Assembly: GCA_902626585.1 (NCBI GenBank)
Contig: CACOGA010000004.1
Location: 1-64,000, forward strand
Direction of reading: 5' to 3'
DNA: 64,000 bases
From: an uncultured Bacteroidota bacterium
Lineage (GTDB): Bacteria > Bacteroidota > Bacteroidia > Flavobacteriales > Flavobacteriaceae
In this document: in pieces, positions 63,720 through 64,000 of the stretch
How the letters are laid out: each line of letters opens with the position of its first letter
Numbering within the stretch: position 1 is the stretch's first letter
Notes under the pieces: generated by a model
What the model was told of the DNA's origin: nothing
Seen by the model: only the letters and a program-made list of their open reading frames with translations
Database searches by the model: none
Program-made: the position numbers and the translations under genes

Positions 63720-64000
63720 ATGGAAAATATAGCGACTACTTTGGAAGATTTTTTTGTTGGTTTAGGCAACCCTATATTACAAGCTTTTATTGCAGGATTA
63801 TTTACCTGGATACTAACAGCACTTGGAGCTGGATTAGTTTTCTTTTTTAAGTCTGCTAACCGAAAGTTACTAGATGCTTCACTCGGCTTTACAGGTGGTG
63901 TAATGATAGCTGCAAGTTTTTGGTCACTTTTATCACCGGCTATTGATGCTGTAGAAAAGCAACATGAATTAGGGCTAACAAGTCTGCCTTCATTTTTACC
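63720..64000 (+). CDS. ZIP-family metal transporter, 5' part (runs off the window)
   Basis: An open frame from ATG 63720 (MENIATTLEDFFVGLGNPIL) continues to the window end with 93 codons and no stop. It shows two hydrophobic helices and the block FTGGVMIAASFWSLLSPAID, the start of ZupT/GufA-type ZIP transporters that import zinc or other divalent metals. The metal-binding helices 4 and 5 lie outside the window. It is divergent from brxB. No exact TAnnTTTG is seen on this strand. Confidence 0.85.
   Translation, partial: MENIATTLEDFFVGLGNPILQAFIAGLFTWILTALGAGLVFFFKSANRKLLDASLGFTGGVMIAASFWSLLSPAIDAVEKQHELGLTSLPSFL

Overview
The window is a gene-dense, AT-rich chromosomal segment from a member of the Bacteroidota, almost certainly class Flavobacteriia. 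Evidence: lineage-restricted families (GldH, SprE/PorW, DUF4837, DUF4292, DUF6341, DUF6427, HU-CCDC81-SPOR); the Bacteroidota promoter -7 element TAnnTTTG in front of many genes; a subunit-a gene with a signal-peptide-like extension; and an ATP synthase cluster without atpD/atpC. No rRNA, transposase, integrase, prophage module or CRISPR array was seen. One tRNA (Cys, GCA) is present. There is no gene-free stretch longer than 300 bases.

Layout. 1-13.2 kb holds housekeeping genes: RNase R, an adhesin-like DUF2807 protein, a LysE exporter, tRNA-Cys, FolB, GlnRS, an SPFH protein, GltX, YbeY, MnmG, a methyltransferase, a lipid kinase and the clamp-loader delta' subunit. Two near-perfect ParB-binding parS sites flank mnmG. 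13.2-18.8 kb holds Pgk, a LysM lytic transglycosylase, a secreted YadA-head-repeat protein with an S74 auto-cleaving chaperone, a DUF4837 lipoprotein, TatA and an active-type M23 peptidase. 18.8-29.3 kb is a co-directional surface-polysaccharide locus: GH3-like adenylating enzyme, Wzz-like protein, flippase, sulfotransferase, two polymerase/ligase-like membrane proteins, two glycosyltransferases and the initiating sugar-phosphate transferase. 29.4-33.5 kb holds PurD, three conserved families of unknown function (DUF6341, DUF6427, DUF6165), a heptosyltransferase-like GT9 and a 2Fe-2S ferredoxin.

33.6-42 kb joins a type IX secretion/gliding lipoprotein (SprE/PorW) to a bactofilin and then to atpZ-like, DUF6168 and atpBEFHAG. 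42-49 kb: second flippase, Dut, a DUF4292 lipoprotein, a LytM protein that has lost its zinc ligands, a thioesterase, an HU-SPOR membrane protein, TrpS and PlsC. 49-54 kb: RecA, TrhO, GldH and a class A PBP. 54-61 kb: acetoacetyl-CoA synthetase, a fused double ABC ATPase, a serine hydrolase, a NtrY-like histidine kinase and a crotonase. The window ends with a TonB-plug/TPR chimera, BrxB and the start of a ZIP metal transporter.

Functional themes are envelope construction (polysaccharide, peptidoglycan, T9SS/gliding), translation (three aminoacyl-tRNA synthetases, MnmG, TrhO, YbeY) and energy. Two genome-scale patterns stand out. Several genes have the -7 box only 5-7 nt before the start codon, which predicts leaderless mRNAs and shows that several upstream TTG starts are artefacts. 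Convergent genes nearly always abut or share stop codons, leaving no room for intrinsic terminators. All family assignments come from reading motifs, not from database searches.
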